A stretch of 64,000 nt of DNA. Source: Glacieibacterium sp038210595 (GTDB taxonomy: Bacteria; Pseudomonadota; Alphaproteobacteria; Sphingomonadales; Sphingomonadaceae). The stretch is taken from positions 1-64,000 of the forward strand of contig JBBQWN010000014.1 of assembly GCA_038210595.1 (NCBI GenBank), written 5' to 3'. The translations under genes were made by a program, and so were the position numbers. Positions within the stretch are counted from its first letter, which is position 1. Each line of letters begins with the position of its first letter. The notes beneath the pieces were generated by a model. That model saw nothing but the letters and a program-made list of their open reading frames with translations, did no database searches and was not told the origin of the DNA. Shown piece after piece: positions 49,094 to 57,341 of the stretch.

Positions 49094-50467
49094 ATGAGCA
49101 ATCACCTGACCGCGCTCGGCGACGAGGCCCCCATCGAGAGCCGCGACCAGCTGATCGCGGTGTTCGAGCGCGGCAGCAAACCCGCCGCCGACTGGCGCAT
49201 CGGCACCGAGCACGAGAAATTCGTCTACCGGATCGCCGACCACCGGGCGCCGAGCTACGCGGAGCCGGGCGGCATCCGCGACCTGCTGGACGGCATGACC
49301 GCGTTCGGGTGGGAGCCGGTGCTGGAGGGCGACACCGTCATCGCGCTGAAGGGCGTGGACGGCGCGATCAGCCTTGAGCCGGCCGGGCAGTTCGAGCTGT
49401 CGGGCGCGCCGCTGGAATCGATCCACGCCACCTGCGCGGAATCGAACCGCCACCTGAAGCAGTGCCGGGAGGTCGGCGACCGGCTGGGGCTCGGTTTCCT
49501 CGGCCTCGGCTTCTGGCCCGACAAGACCCGCGCCGAGCTGCCGGTGATGCCCAAGGGACGCTATACGATCATGCGCGCGCACATGCCGCGCGTCGGCTCG
49601 CTTGGCCTCGACATGATGCTGCGCACCTGCACCATCCAGACCAACCTCGACTATGCGAGCGAGGCGGACATGGTGATGAAGTTCCGCGTCTCGATGGCGC
49701 TGCAGCCGCTGGCCACCGCATTGTTCGCCAACTCGCCGTTCACGGAAGGGCGGCCCAACGGCTTCAAGAGCTTCCGCAGCCACATCTGGACCGACACCGA
49801 CCCGCACCGCACCGGCACGCTGCCGTTCGTGTTCGAGGACGGGTTCGGGTTCGAGCGCTACGCCGACTATGCGCTCGATGTGCCGATGTACTTTGTCTAC
49901 CGCGACGGGAAATACATCGATGCGGCGGGCCTGAGTTTCCGTGATTTCCTCGCCGGGCGGCTGTCGGTGCTGCCGGGGCAGAAGCCCAAGGTCAGCGACT
50001 GGGTCGATCATTTGTCGACCGCTTTCCCCGAGGTGCGGATGAAGTCGTACCTGGAGATGCGCGGCGCCGACGGCGGGCGCTGGGACCGCATCTGCGCGCT
50101 GCCGGCGCTGTGGGTCGGGCTGCTGTACGACGCCGACGCGATGGCCGCCGCCTGGGACCTGTGCAAGCACTGGACACCCGCCGACCATGCCCGGCTGCGC
50201 GACGAGGTGCCACGCCTCGCGCTCGCCGCCGCCAGCCCCAACGGCGGCACGCTGCAGGATCTGGCGAAGCAGGTGCTCGCCGTCGCCGACGCGGGCCTGG
50301 CGCGCCGCGCGCGCCTCAACGGGGCCGGGGACACCGAGCAGGGATTCCTCGCGCCGCTGCACGAGATCGCCGCCAGCGGCCTGACCAACGCCGACCGCAT
50401 GCTCGCCGACTATGCCGGCAAATGGGGCGGCAACGTTGCGGCGGTTTACGCCGCCGAGAGTTACTAG
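49094..50467 (+). CDS. gshA: Glutamate-cysteine ligase (plant/proteobacterial class)
   Basis: A 457-residue enzyme for the first step of glutathione synthesis. Typical segments of the class found in plants and alphaproteobacteria are WRIGTEHEKFVY (ATP/Mg site near residue 35), ISLEPAGQFELSGAP, and MMLRTCTIQTNLDYASE. The ATG at 49094 gives the family-like MSNHLTALGDEAP. It follows the LysR gene on the same strand and precedes the AI-2E permease gene by 4 bases. Confidence 0.93.
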   Translation: MSNHLTALGDEAPIESRDQLIAVFERGSKPAADWRIGTEHEKFVYRIADHRAPSYAEPGGIRDLLDGMTAFGWEPVLEGDTVIALKGVDGAISLEPAGQFELSGAPLESIHATCAESNRHLKQCREVGDRLGLGFLGLGFWPDKTRAELPVMPKGRYTIMRAHMPRVGSLGLDMMLRTCTIQTNLDYASEADMVMKFRVSMALQPLATALFANSPFTEGRPNGFKSFRSHIWTDTDPHRTGTLPFVFEDGFGFERYADYALDVPMYFVYRDGKYIDAAGLSFRDFLAGRLSVLPGQKPKVSDWVDHLSTAFPEVRMKSYLEMRGADGGRWDRICALPALWVGLLYDADAMAAAWDLCKHWTPADHARLRDEVPRLALAAASPNGGTLQDLAKQVLAVADAGLARRARLNGAGDTEQGFLAPLHEIAASGLTNADRMLADYAGKWGGNVAAVYAAESY

Positions 50468-50471
50468 CGGG

Positions 50472-51614
50472 ATGAGCGATCTTCCCCGCGAGCGCAGCTT
50501 CGACGCCCGCATCTTCAAGGCGACCGTCATCGTGCTGTCGACGGCGGCAGCGGCGTACATGTTGTGGCGGCTGGTCGACCTGCTGCTGCTGCTGTTCGCC
50601 TGCGCGCTGATCGCGCTGATCCTGGTCACCATTGCCAATCTCGTGCGGCGGAAGCTGCCGATGCCCTATGCGGCGGCGCTGACGCTGGCGGTGCTGGTCA
50701 TCGCCGGCGTGCTGATCGGGGCGTTCTGGTTCTTCGGCGCGACGATGACCGCGCAGTTCTCCGACCTCATCGCGCGGCTGCCCGGGGCGTGGGCGGCGCT
50801 GCAGGGGCGGCTCGCGCAGTCGGCGGTCGGCGCGCAGCTGCTGGCGCGCATGCAGGAATTCGCGCCGAGCAGCGCCAACCTCGTGGGCTGGCTGACCAGT
50901 GCCATCTCGATCGGCGGCGGCATCCTGTCAGGGCTGGCGGTGGTCATCATCGGCGGCCTCTACCTCGCGGCGCAGCCGGGCCTGTACGGCGGCGGCCTGG
51001 TCCGGCTGGTGCCGCGGCGCGGGCAGGCGGAAACCATCGCCACCTTCGACGCCATTGCCGCGGCGCTGCGCGGCTGGCTGAAGGGCCAGGCGCTGGGCAT
51101 GATCTTCGTCGGTGTCGGCGTGTCCGTCGGACTGGCGATCGTCGGGCTGCCAGCGGCGCTGGCGATCGGGCTGGTCGCGGGCCTGGCCGAATTCGTGCCC
51201 TATCTCGGCACCGTCGTGGCGGTCATTCCGGCGGTCATCCTGGGCTTCAGCCAGGGTACCGACACCGGCCTGTGGACGGTCGCGGTCATGCTCGGGGTGC
51301 AGCAGGTGCAGGGCAATCTGGTCATGCCGCTGCTGCAGAAGTCGATGGTCGACCTGCCGCCGGCGCTGACCATCTTCGGGCTGATCGCGGCCGGCATCCT
51401 GTTCGGGCCGGTCGGCGTGCTGCTGGCGACGCCGCTGACCGTGGTGGTGCTGGTGCTCGTGCGCCGCCTGTACCTGAACGACGACACCCCGCTGGGCGGC
51501 GAATCGAAGGACGCGGCGACCGAACCGGCGCTCGATCTCAGCCCCGCCGCGCCGCCGCGTAAAGCGCGATCGCGGCCGCGTTCGACACGTTCAGGCTCTC
51601 CATCGCCGCGCTGA
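50472..51614 (+). CDS. AI-2E family (PerM-like) membrane transporter
   Basis: A 380-residue polytopic membrane protein of the AI-2E/PerM family with about eight hydrophobic helices. These include VIVLSTAAAAYMLWRLVDLL near the N-terminus and VAGLAEFVPYLGTVVAVIPAV in the core, which contains the family-typical FVPYLGT signature. Substrates vary in the family (autoinducer-2, Na+/H+ or unknown). The last ~25 residues are Arg/Ser/Pro-rich and are encoded opposite the 3' end of rlmB (77-base overlap). Confidence 0.9.
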   Translation: MSDLPRERSFDARIFKATVIVLSTAAAAYMLWRLVDLLLLLFACALIALILVTIANLVRRKLPMPYAAALTLAVLVIAGVLIGAFWFFGATMTAQFSDLIARLPGAWAALQGRLAQSAVGAQLLARMQEFAPSSANLVGWLTSAISIGGGILSGLAVVIIGGLYLAAQPGLYGGGLVRLVPRRGQAETIATFDAIAAALRGWLKGQALGMIFVGVGVSVGLAIVGLPAALAIGLVAGLAEFVPYLGTVVAVIPAVILGFSQGTDTGLWTVAVMLGVQQVQGNLVMPLLQKSMVDLPPALTIFGLIAAGILFGPVGVLLATPLTVVVLVLVRRLYLNDDTPLGGESKDAATEPALDLSPAAPPRKARSRPRSTRSGSPSPR

Positions 51615-52299
51615 TCGGCAGCTTCGCCAGCTCGTCGCAATGCTCGGTGGTGTTGTGGCGCAGGCCCTCTCCCTCCGCCCCCAGCACCAGCGCCGGCCGG
51701 GTATCGCCCAGCGCCGCCTCCAGCACGCGGGTCGCGCCGCCGTCGAGCCCGATCCGCCAGTAGCCGGCGTCGCCGATCTCGCCCAGCGCGCGCGCCAGGT
51801 TGACCACCCGCACCCACGGGACGATCTCCAGCGCGCCGCTCGCGGCGCGCGCCAGCGCCCCCGACTCGCTCGGCGAATTGCGGTCCTGCGTCACCACCGC
51901 GACCGCCCCGAAGGCCGCCGCCGAGCGCAGGATCGCGCCGACATTATGCGGGTCGGTAACCTGGTCGAGCACGACCAGCGCGCGGTTGCCGGTGTCTTCG
52001 CTCAGGATGTCGCCGAGGTACGGGCTGTCGAGCGGCTCGACCTCCAGCACCAGCCCCTGGTGCGGCGCGTCGGCGGGGACCAGCCGGCCCAGGTCGGCGT
52101 CGTCGCCGTACTGGACGTTGAAGCCTTTTGGCAGGTCGTAATCCTCCGCCAGCGCCTTAATCGCGGCATGGGTGATGTGCAGCTTGCGATGCACCCGCTC
52201 CGGGTTGGACAGCGCCGCGATCACCGCGTGGCGACCGTACAGGCGCGGATACTGGCTCTTCTGCCCGGCGGCGTTTCGTGGATGTGGTCTGCGGCCCAT
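51538..52299 (-). CDS. rlmB: 23S rRNA (guanosine2251-2'-O)-methyltransferase
   Basis: A 253-residue SpoU-type methyltransferase from the ATG at 52299 (MGRRPHPRNAAGQ). The substrate-binding domain starts LYGRHAVIAALSNPERV. The knot motifs are VVLDQVTDPHNVGAILRSA, LVLGAEGEGLRH and ISAAMESLNVSNAAAIALY. It methylates the ribosomal P-loop. The frame is open to 52419, but those residues are non-family. Its 3' end overlaps the permease gene by 77 bases on the other strand. Confidence 0.93.
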   Translation of the reverse strand: MGRRPHPRNAAGQKSQYPRLYGRHAVIAALSNPERVHRKLHITHAAIKALAEDYDLPKGFNVQYGDDADLGRLVPADAPHQGLVLEVEPLDSPYLGDILSEDTGNRALVVLDQVTDPHNVGAILRSAAAFGAVAVVTQDRNSPSESGALARAASGALEIVPWVRVVNLARALGEIGDAGYWRIGLDGGATRVLEAALGDTRPALVLGAEGEGLRHNTTEHCDELAKLPISAAMESLNVSNAAAIALYAAARRG

Positions 52300-52329
52300 G
52301 GCGCGGCCCTTAGCCCGGACCGTCAGCCG

Positions 52330-52358
52330 TTGACAGTCCCCGGCCCTTTCGCCACTAA
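52330..52358 (+). promoter_or_regulatory. Probable promoter of tRNA-Tyr
   Basis: TTGACA at 52330-52335, a 17-base spacer, and CACTAA at 52353-52358, about 40 bases before the tRNA-Tyr 5' end. The -35 box is consensus; the -10 box is uncertain. Confidence 0.4.
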
Positions 52359-52397
52359 CCCGCGCTCCGTCGGGACCCGGTCCCGTATGGGCCCCGT

Positions 52398-52483
52398 GGA
52401 GGGGTGGCCGAGCGGTCAATGGCAGCAGACTGTAAATCTGCCGGGTTTTCCCTACGTTGGTTCAAATCCAACCCCCTCCACCA
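52398..52483 (+). tRNA. tRNA-Tyr (anticodon GTA)
   Basis: An 86-base class II tRNA. The acceptor GGAGGGG pairs with CCCCTCC, followed by A and encoded CCA. The anticodon arm GCAGA-CTGTAAA-TCTGC gives GTA. A long variable arm (CGGGTTTTCCCTACG) and a T-arm GTTGG/CCAAC with TTCAAAT follow. Confidence 0.96.
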
Positions 52484-52499
52484 CGGCCCAGGGTCGACC

Positions 52500-52748
52500 C
52501 TAGCCGGCCAGCGACCACACGGCGGCGATGCCCGCCGCCCAGATCAGCCCGCCGCCGATGACGCCGAGCAGCACGCCCGGGCCGGTGTCGACCCGCCGCC
52601 CGCCCGGCGATGGCGCATCCTCGGACAGTGGCGGCAGCAGCGCGCGTTCGCTGGCGCGCAGCAGCGGCAGCAGGTTCGGGTTGACGTTGGCGATCCGCCC
52701 CGGACGGCGGCGGTCGGTCAGGGTCGTCTCCAGTTCTCGCTGCATCAT
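52500..52748 (-). CDS. Small protein with C-terminal membrane helix
   Basis: An 82-residue protein of unknown function. The N-terminal ~55 residues are charged and Pro/Arg-rich. A single C-terminal membrane helix (GVLLGVIGGGLIWAAGIAAVW) suggests tail anchoring. The ATG at 52748 (MMQREL) is chosen because a GGAGG site precedes it; starts at 52763 (ATG) and 52772 (TTG) are also open. It lies next to tRNA-Tyr and is divergent from the FAH gene. Confidence 0.65.
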   Translation of the reverse strand: MMQRELETTLTDRRRPGRIANVNPNLLPLLRASERALLPPLSEDAPSPGGRRVDTGPGVLLGVIGGGLIWAAGIAAVWSLAG

Positions 52749-52836
52749 CACCGCCTCCGTCATTCGCGCCAATCCCGTTGACGGCGGCGGCGCGCCGGGC
52801 TTTCACGCCAATCGTGCTTAAGCAGGGACGGTCGCC

Positions 52837-53472
52837 ATGCATGTCGTCGAGACGCCCACCATTGCCGTCGCCGGCAGCGCCGAACGCTTCCCGGTGCGGC
52901 GCATCTATTGCGTCGGCCAGAACTATGCCGACCATGTCCGCGAAATGGGCGGCGACCCGGACCGCACGCCGCCGTTCTTCTTTGCCAAGCCCGGCGATGC
53001 GGTGGTCGCCAGCGGCACCGCGCTGCCGTACCCGCTCGCCACCGCCAACCTCCACCACGAGATCGAGCTGGTCGTCGCGCTCGGTGCGGGCGCGCAGGTC
53101 TTCGGCTTTGCCGCCGGCATCGACCTGACCCGCCGCGACCTGCAGGCGGCGGCAAAGGAAGCCCGGCAGCCGTGGGACATGGCCAAGGGCTTCGACCGCT
53201 CCGCGCCGCTCGGCCCGTTGACGCCCGGCCTGCCGCCGGCGGCGGGCGCCATCGCGCTGACGGTCAATGGCGAGACCCGGCAGGCGAGCGATCTCGACCG
53301 GATGATCTGGAGTGTGCCCGAGATCCTCGTGGCGCTGGCCCGCTATGTCACGCTCGCGCCCGGCGACCTGATCTTCACCGGCACGCCCGCGGGCGTCGGG
53401 CCGCTGGTCCGCGGCGACAGCGTGCGCGGCACCGTCGCCGGGTGCGGGCCCGTGGAAATCACCCTGATCTAG
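52837..53472 (+). CDS. Fumarylacetoacetate hydrolase family protein
   Basis: A 211-residue FAH-superfamily enzyme with RIYCVGQNYADHVREMG near the N-terminus, then FFFAKPGDAVV and LHHEIELVVALG (metal-binding Glu residues). FAAGIDLTRRDLQ and FTGTPAGVGPL follow. Family members hydrolyse or decarboxylate acylpyruvates and related ketoacids; the substrate is undetermined. Its 3' end overlaps the convergent diguanylate cyclase gene by 14 bases. Confidence 0.9.
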   Translation: MHVVETPTIAVAGSAERFPVRRIYCVGQNYADHVREMGGDPDRTPPFFFAKPGDAVVASGTALPYPLATANLHHEIELVVALGAGAQVFGFAAGIDLTRRDLQAAAKEARQPWDMAKGFDRSAPLGPLTPGLPPAAGAIALTVNGETRQASDLDRMIWSVPEILVALARYVTLAPGDLIFTGTPAGVGPLVRGDSVRGTVAGCGPVEITLI

Positions 53473-54586
53473 CTGTCGTTGCCGCGTTTTCCTGACCGCC
53501 AGACGAAGCCGTCTGGCCGGAAAACGCTCGGGCCGGCACCACCCGGTCGCGGCCCATGCGCTTGGCGTCGTACAGTGCCGCGTCGGCGCGGGCGATCAGC
53601 GCTTCCGCCGCCTCGCCCGCGTCCTGCGCGGTGCCGTCGGAAAAGCTGACCCGCCCCATGCTGCTGCCATCGTCGCTGCGCCGGATGATGCGGGCGGCCA
53701 GCGTCGCGCGGGCCTTGTCGATGGTCGCGGTCGCCGATCCCAGCGGCGCACCGGGCAGCATCACCACGAACTCCTCGCCGCCCAGCCGCCCGACGCTGCC
53801 CTGGTCCCCGGCGGCATGCGCCAGATGGTCGGCGACATAGCGCAGCACCTCGTCGCCCATCGCATGGCCAAAGCTGTCGTTGACGCGCTTGAAATGGTCG
53901 ATGTCGACCATCGCGATGCTCAGCACGCTCGCCGCGCCGCGCGCCGCGTCCTGCGCCGCCGCCAGCCGCGCCAGCGCGCCGCGGCGGTTCAGCACGCCGG
54001 TCAGCGGATCGGTCACCGCAGCGTTCTCCGCCGAATGCAGCTTGGCGCGCAGCTTCGCCGTGTCGCTCGACGCGGCGGCAAGTTCGGCGCTCAGCCGCGC
54101 ATTGGCGTCCAGCATCGTCGCGGTCGCCGCGCCCAGCCGCTCGATCAGCCGGGCCAGCGCCGCGGCATCGGGGGCTGGGCCGCGCAGCTCCGCATCCCCC
54201 GAGGCCAGCGCCTCGCCGTAGCGGCGCGCGTCCGACGCGCCGCGACTCAGCCGCTCGGTCAGCGCCTCGGCCTGGTCGTGTGCCGCCTCGACCAGCGCCG
54301 CGACCTCGCCCGGCGGCACGTCGCCGCAATGCGCGCGCCTGTGCGCCGTCACTCCGGCGGCATTGAGGCCCGCCGCCAGCGCCGCCTCGACCGCGGCGGA
54401 CAGCACCGGGTCATCGCCTTCGGCATGGCGGATCAATAGGTCGAAGGTCGGCGTCTCGGGCGGCAGGCCGGTCGCGACCAGCAGATCGCGCACGCGGTCG
54501 TAGAGCAGCAGGCGCGGATGGCCGAGCGGGCCCGCGACGCAGCCGTCGAGCGCCGCGCTCGCGGTGGGCAGTCCCGTGTGATCCAT
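53459..54586 (-). CDS. Diguanylate cyclase (GGDEF domain)
   Basis: A 375-residue protein. The N-terminal ~180 residues are mostly helical with no clear sensory family and no membrane segment. A coiled-coil-like stretch (LSAELAAASSDTAKLRAKLHSAEN) leads into a GGDEF domain starting TDPLTGVLNRRG. The active site GRLGGEEF is at about 266-273, so c-di-GMP synthesis is expected. A conserved metal/nucleotide MVDIDHFKRVNDSFGHAMGD is present (read in parts). The N-terminal sensor input is unknown. Confidence 0.92.
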   Translation of the reverse strand: MDHTGLPTASAALDGCVAGPLGHPRLLLYDRVRDLLVATGLPPETPTFDLLIRHAEGDDPVLSAAVEAALAAGLNAAGVTAHRRAHCGDVPPGEVAALVEAAHDQAEALTERLSRGASDARRYGEALASGDAELRGPAPDAAALARLIERLGAATATMLDANARLSAELAAASSDTAKLRAKLHSAENAAVTDPLTGVLNRRGALARLAAAQDAARGAASVLSIAMVDIDHFKRVNDSFGHAMGDEVLRYVADHLAHAAGDQGSVGRLGGEEFVVMLPGAPLGSATATIDKARATLAARIIRRSDDGSSMGRVSFSDGTAQDAGEAAEALIARADAALYDAKRMGRDRVVPARAFSGQTASSGGQENAATTARSG

Positions 54587-54651
54587 GATTCTCGTTCCCT
54601 CCGCGTAACGGGAGGGAACGGCGCGGTGCCTGAACGATTAACGCAAGTATG

Positions 54652-54879
54652 TCAGGATGTGACGCTGCGCCCCGGCTGGCGGCGGCGGGCCGCGATGCCG
54701 ACGATCAGCAGACCGCTGACCGCCATGCCGAGCAGCACGACGCGCGGAACCGGTGGCAGCCGCTCCGCCGGTGCGGCGTGGGCCGCGCGCGCGGGTTCTG
54801 CAGCGGGCCGAGCAGGCGCGGCGGACAGCGGCCCCGCGGCAAGCAGGGCGGCGGCGATGAGCGGGCTAAACCTCTTCAT
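54652..54879 (-). CDS. Small exported/membrane protein, CTERM-like tail
   Basis: A 75-residue protein with a signal peptide (MKRFSPLIAAALLAAGPLSA), an Ala/Pro-rich middle, and a C-terminal tripartite tail: LPPVPRV, a membrane helix (VLLGMAVSGLLIVGIAA) and RRR. The tail resembles exosortase-type sorting signals but has VPR in place of PEP. Unknown function. Confidence 0.6.
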   Translation of the reverse strand: MKRFSPLIAAALLAAGPLSAAPARPAAEPARAAHAAPAERLPPVPRVVLLGMAVSGLLIVGIAARRRQPGRSVTS

Positions 54880-54963
54880 AGGGCTGTGCTTAACCCATCG
54901 AAGGTTACGATTCGGCTTACCTTGCTGCAGTGCAACAAAGACTTCATGGAGGTTGCTGAACGG

Positions 54964-55037
54964 TGGAGCGGGTAGAGGGAATCGAACCCTCGTATGAAGC
55001 TTGGAAGGCTACTGCTCTACCATTGAGCTATACCCGC
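54964..55037 (-). tRNA. tRNA-Gly (anticodon TCC)
   Basis: A 74-base tRNA. The acceptor GCGGGTA pairs with TACCCGC, followed by T and encoded CCA. The D-arm is GCTC/GAGC. The anticodon arm GTAGC-CTTCCAA-GCTTC reads TCC, with one T-T mismatch at the second pair. The T-arm is GAGGG/CCCTC. Confidence 0.94.
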
Positions 55038-55047
55038 ATCGGCGGCG

Positions 55048-55076
55048 GAGGTAGCGCCATGACGCGGCGGCGACAA
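55048..55076 (-). promoter_or_regulatory. Possible promoter of tRNA-Gly
   Basis: On the minus strand, TTGTCG (55076-55071) is followed after 17 bases by TACCTC (55053-55048), 11 bases before the tRNA 5' end. It lies close to, and divergent from, the tRNA-Trp promoter. Confidence 0.35.
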
Positions 55077-55081
55077 GTCTC

Positions 55082-55110
55082 TTGCCCTTGGACCGCCCCG
55101 CCAGTATAGC
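55082..55110 (+). promoter_or_regulatory. Probable promoter of tRNA-Trp/secE-nusG unit
   Basis: TTGCCC at 55082-55087, a 17-base spacer, and TATAGC at 55105-55110, 19 bases before the tRNA-Trp 5' end. No other clear promoter is seen before secE. Confidence 0.55.
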
Positions 55111-55128
55111 CGCCGCTCTCGGAACCGG

Positions 55129-55204
55129 AGGAGTGTAGCTCAGCTGGTAGAGCATCGGTCTCCAAAACCGAGGGCCGGGGGTTCGAGCCCCTCCACTCCT
55201 GCCA
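55129..55204 (+). tRNA. tRNA-Trp (anticodon CCA)
   Basis: A 76-base tRNA with acceptor AGGAGTG/CACTCCT, discriminator G and encoded CCA. The anticodon arm TCGGT-CTCCAAA-ACCGA reads CCA, and the T-arm carries GGTTCGAGCCC. tRNA-Trp directly before secE is a conserved alphaproteobacterial order. Confidence 0.97.
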
Positions 55205-55248
55205 GGTGCGCAAGTGCTTGCAGCGAAGGGTTCGAGAGTTATCTAGGG

Positions 55249-55290
55249 ACCAGCCGACGGCTCCCGCTTCGGGGCGCTGCGGCTGGTTCT
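55249..55290 (+). terminator. Hairpin between tRNA-Trp and secE (processing or attenuation)
   Basis: ACCAGCCG at 55249-55256 pairs with CGGCTGGT at 55280-55287, enclosing a partly paired GC-rich loop, followed by TTCTTG. It may process the tRNA 3' end or attenuate readthrough into secE. The remainder of the 119-base gap shows nothing else. Confidence 0.35.
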
Positions 55291-55323
55291 TGCTGTTACG
55301 GGCGAGTTTGAAGACAGGACACG

Positions 55324-55521
55324 ATGGCGAAGGTTTCACCCGGGGAATTCGTGCGGCAGGTCCGCGCCGAAACCGCGAAGGTCGCGTGGCCGACGCGCCG
55401 TGAGACCGTGACCACGACGATCATGGTGCTGATCATGACGTCGATCCTCGCGGTGTTCTTCCTGGCCGTCGATTCGCTCCTCGGCAGCCTGGTCAAGTTC
55501 CTGCTGTCGCTGGCGGGCTGA
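55324..55521 (+). CDS. secE: Preprotein translocase subunit SecE
   Basis: A 65-residue single-span SecE of the short form. The amphipathic N-terminal part (SPGEFVRQVRAETAKVAWPTRRETVTTT) precedes one membrane helix (MVLIMTSILAVFFLAVDSLL). The segment KVAWPTRRE is the family hallmark. It clamps SecY in the translocon. nusG begins 9 bases after the stop. Confidence 0.95.
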   Translation: MAKVSPGEFVRQVRAETAKVAWPTRRETVTTTIMVLIMTSILAVFFLAVDSLLGSLVKFLLSLAG

Positions 55522-55530
55522 GGGGAACGC

Positions 55531-56073
55531 ATGTCGCGCTGGTACATCATCCACGCCTATTCGGGCTTCGAGAACAAGGTGCGCGACTCGATCGTCGCCG
55601 ACGCCACCCGCATGGGCCTCGACGCCTTCATCGACTCGGTCGAGGTACCGGTCGAGAAGGTCACCGAGGTCCGTCGCGGCAAGAAGGTGACCAGCGACCG
55701 CAAGTATTTTCCGGGCTACGTTCTCGCCAAGCTCGAGATGACCGACGACGTCTATCACCTCGTCAAGAACACGCCCAAGGTCACCGGCTTCCTGGGGGCG
55801 CAGGGCAAGCCCCAGCCGATCAGCGAAGTCGAGGCCAGCCGCATCCTCAACACCAAGGTCGACGATGCCCTGTCGCCGACCGCCAAGCCGAAGCTGAAGG
55901 TCAATTTCGACATCGGCGATCAGGTCAAGGTGCTGGACGGCCCGTTCGCGTCGTTCAACGGCATGGTCGAGGAACTCGACTTCGACCACGGCAAGGTCAA
56001 GGTCTCGGTGTCGATCTTCGGCCGCGCCACCCCGGTCGAGCTGGGCTTCGAACAGGTCGAGAAGCCGAAGTAA
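55531..56073 (+). CDS. nusG: Transcription termination/antitermination factor NusG
   Basis: A 180-residue NusG. The NGN domain begins WYIIHAYSGFENKVRDSI and includes RKYFPGYVLAKLEM; the C-terminal KOW domain has VKVLDGPFASFNGMVEELD. It binds RNA polymerase and couples transcription with Rho or ribosomes. It follows secE, and rplK starts 68 bases downstream. Confidence 0.97.
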   Translation: MSRWYIIHAYSGFENKVRDSIVADATRMGLDAFIDSVEVPVEKVTEVRRGKKVTSDRKYFPGYVLAKLEMTDDVYHLVKNTPKVTGFLGAQGKPQPISEVEASRILNTKVDDALSPTAKPKLKVNFDIGDQVKVLDGPFASFNGMVEELDFDHGKVKVSVSIFGRATPVELGFEQVEKPK

Positions 56074-56141
56074 GCACATACGTTTTTTGGAAGTGGGAGG
56101 CAGCCCCGGCTGTCGTTTGAACCACATTTAGGAGTGCCGTC

Positions 56142-56576
56142 ATGGCAAAGAAGATTACCGGTTACATCAAGCTGCAGGTGAAGGCGGGTGCCGCCAACCC
56201 CTCGCCGCCGATCGGGCCCGCGCTCGGTCAGCGCGGCGTCAACATCATGGAGTTCTGCAAGGCGTTCAACGCCAAGACCTCCGAGATGGAAAAGGGCATG
56301 CCGATCCCGACCGTGATCACGGTCTATGCCGACCGCTCGTTCAGCTTCATCACGAAGACCGCTCCGGCGAGCTACCTGATCAAGCAGGCGGCGGGCCTGA
56401 AGGCTGGCGCGACGACGCCGGGCAAGGGCACCAGCGCCGGCAAGATCAAGCAGTCGCAGCTGCGTACGATTGCAGAGGCCAAGATGGCCGACCTCAATGC
56501 CAACAGCATCGAGATGGCGATGAAGACGATCGAGGGCAGCGCGCGCTCGATGGGTCTCGACGTGGTGGAGGGCTGA
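56142..56576 (+). CDS. rplK: 50S ribosomal protein L11
   Basis: A 144-residue L11. The N-terminal domain has KLQVKAGAANPSPPIGPALGQRGVNIMEFCK (seen in parts), and the rRNA-binding C-terminal domain has IKQAAG and MGLDVVEG. An AGGAG site precedes the ATG. rplA follows 4 bases later. Confidence 0.98.
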   Translation: MAKKITGYIKLQVKAGAANPSPPIGPALGQRGVNIMEFCKAFNAKTSEMEKGMPIPTVITVYADRSFSFITKTAPASYLIKQAAGLKAGATTPGKGTSAGKIKQSQLRTIAEAKMADLNANSIEMAMKTIEGSARSMGLDVVEG

Positions 56577-56580
56577 TCCG

Positions 56581-57279
56581 ATGGCCATGAGCAAGAAGGT
56601 CAAGGCGCTGAACGCCACCGTCGACCGCGAGAAGCTGTACGACCTCGACGCCGCACTCGGCATGGTCAAGGCGAACGCCACGGCCAAGTTCGACGAGACG
56701 ATCGAAGTGTCGATCGGCCTCAACGTCGATCCGCGCCACGCCGACCAGATGGTCCGCGGCGTCGTCACTCTGCCGAAGGGCACCGGCAAGACCGTCCGCG
56801 TCGGCGTCTTCGCCCGCGGCGCCAAGGCCGAGGAGGCACTCGCCGCCGGAGCCGATGTCGTCGGAGCCGAGGACCTGCTGGAAATCGTCCAAGGCGGCAA
56901 GATCGACTTCGACCGCTGCATCGCGACGCCCGACATGATGGGCCTCGTCGGCCGTCTCGGTAAGGTGCTCGGCCCGAAAGGCATGATGCCGAACCCGAAG
57001 CTCGGCACCGTCACCATGGCGGTCGGCGACGCGGTCAAGGCGGCCAAGGGCGGCCAGGTCGAGTACCGCGTCGAGAAGGCCGGGATCATCCACGGCCGCC
57101 TCGGCAAGGCGAGCTTCAGCCAGGACGACCTGCGCGCCAACTTCGACGCGCTGCTCGACGCGGTGGTCCGCGCCAAGCCGTCGGGTGCCAAGGGCAAGTA
57201 CCTGCAGAAGGTCGCGCTCAGCTCGACGATGGGCGTCGGTGTCAAGGTCGACACGGCGACCGTCGGCCACGCGGTCTAG
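56581..57279 (+). CDS. rplA: 50S ribosomal protein L1
   Basis: A 232-residue L1 with two-domain family segments such as ATAKFDETIEVSIGLNVDPRH, then GRLGKVLGPKGMMPNPKLGTV and ANFDALLDAVVRAKPSGAKG. It binds 23S rRNA in the L1 stalk and usually represses its own operon. A strong hairpin terminator follows, so the rplKA transcript ends here. Confidence 0.98.
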   Translation: MAMSKKVKALNATVDREKLYDLDAALGMVKANATAKFDETIEVSIGLNVDPRHADQMVRGVVTLPKGTGKTVRVGVFARGAKAEEALAAGADVVGAEDLLEIVQGGKIDFDRCIATPDMMGLVGRLGKVLGPKGMMPNPKLGTVTMAVGDAVKAAKGGQVEYRVEKAGIIHGRLGKASFSQDDLRANFDALLDAVVRAKPSGAKGKYLQKVALSSTMGVGVKVDTATVGHAV

Positions 57280-57296
57280 GTTCGAGACGGAAATAC

Positions 57297-57327
57297 AAGG
57301 GGCCGGGACGCGCGTCCCGGCCCCTTT
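57297..57327 (+). terminator. Intrinsic terminator after rplA
   Basis: A perfect palindrome (GGGGCCGGGACGC against GCGTCCCGGCCCC, 57299-57324), flanked by AA and TTT. Classical GC stem with a short T-run. Confidence 0.8.
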
Positions 57328-57341
57328 CTCGTGCCCGGCGG

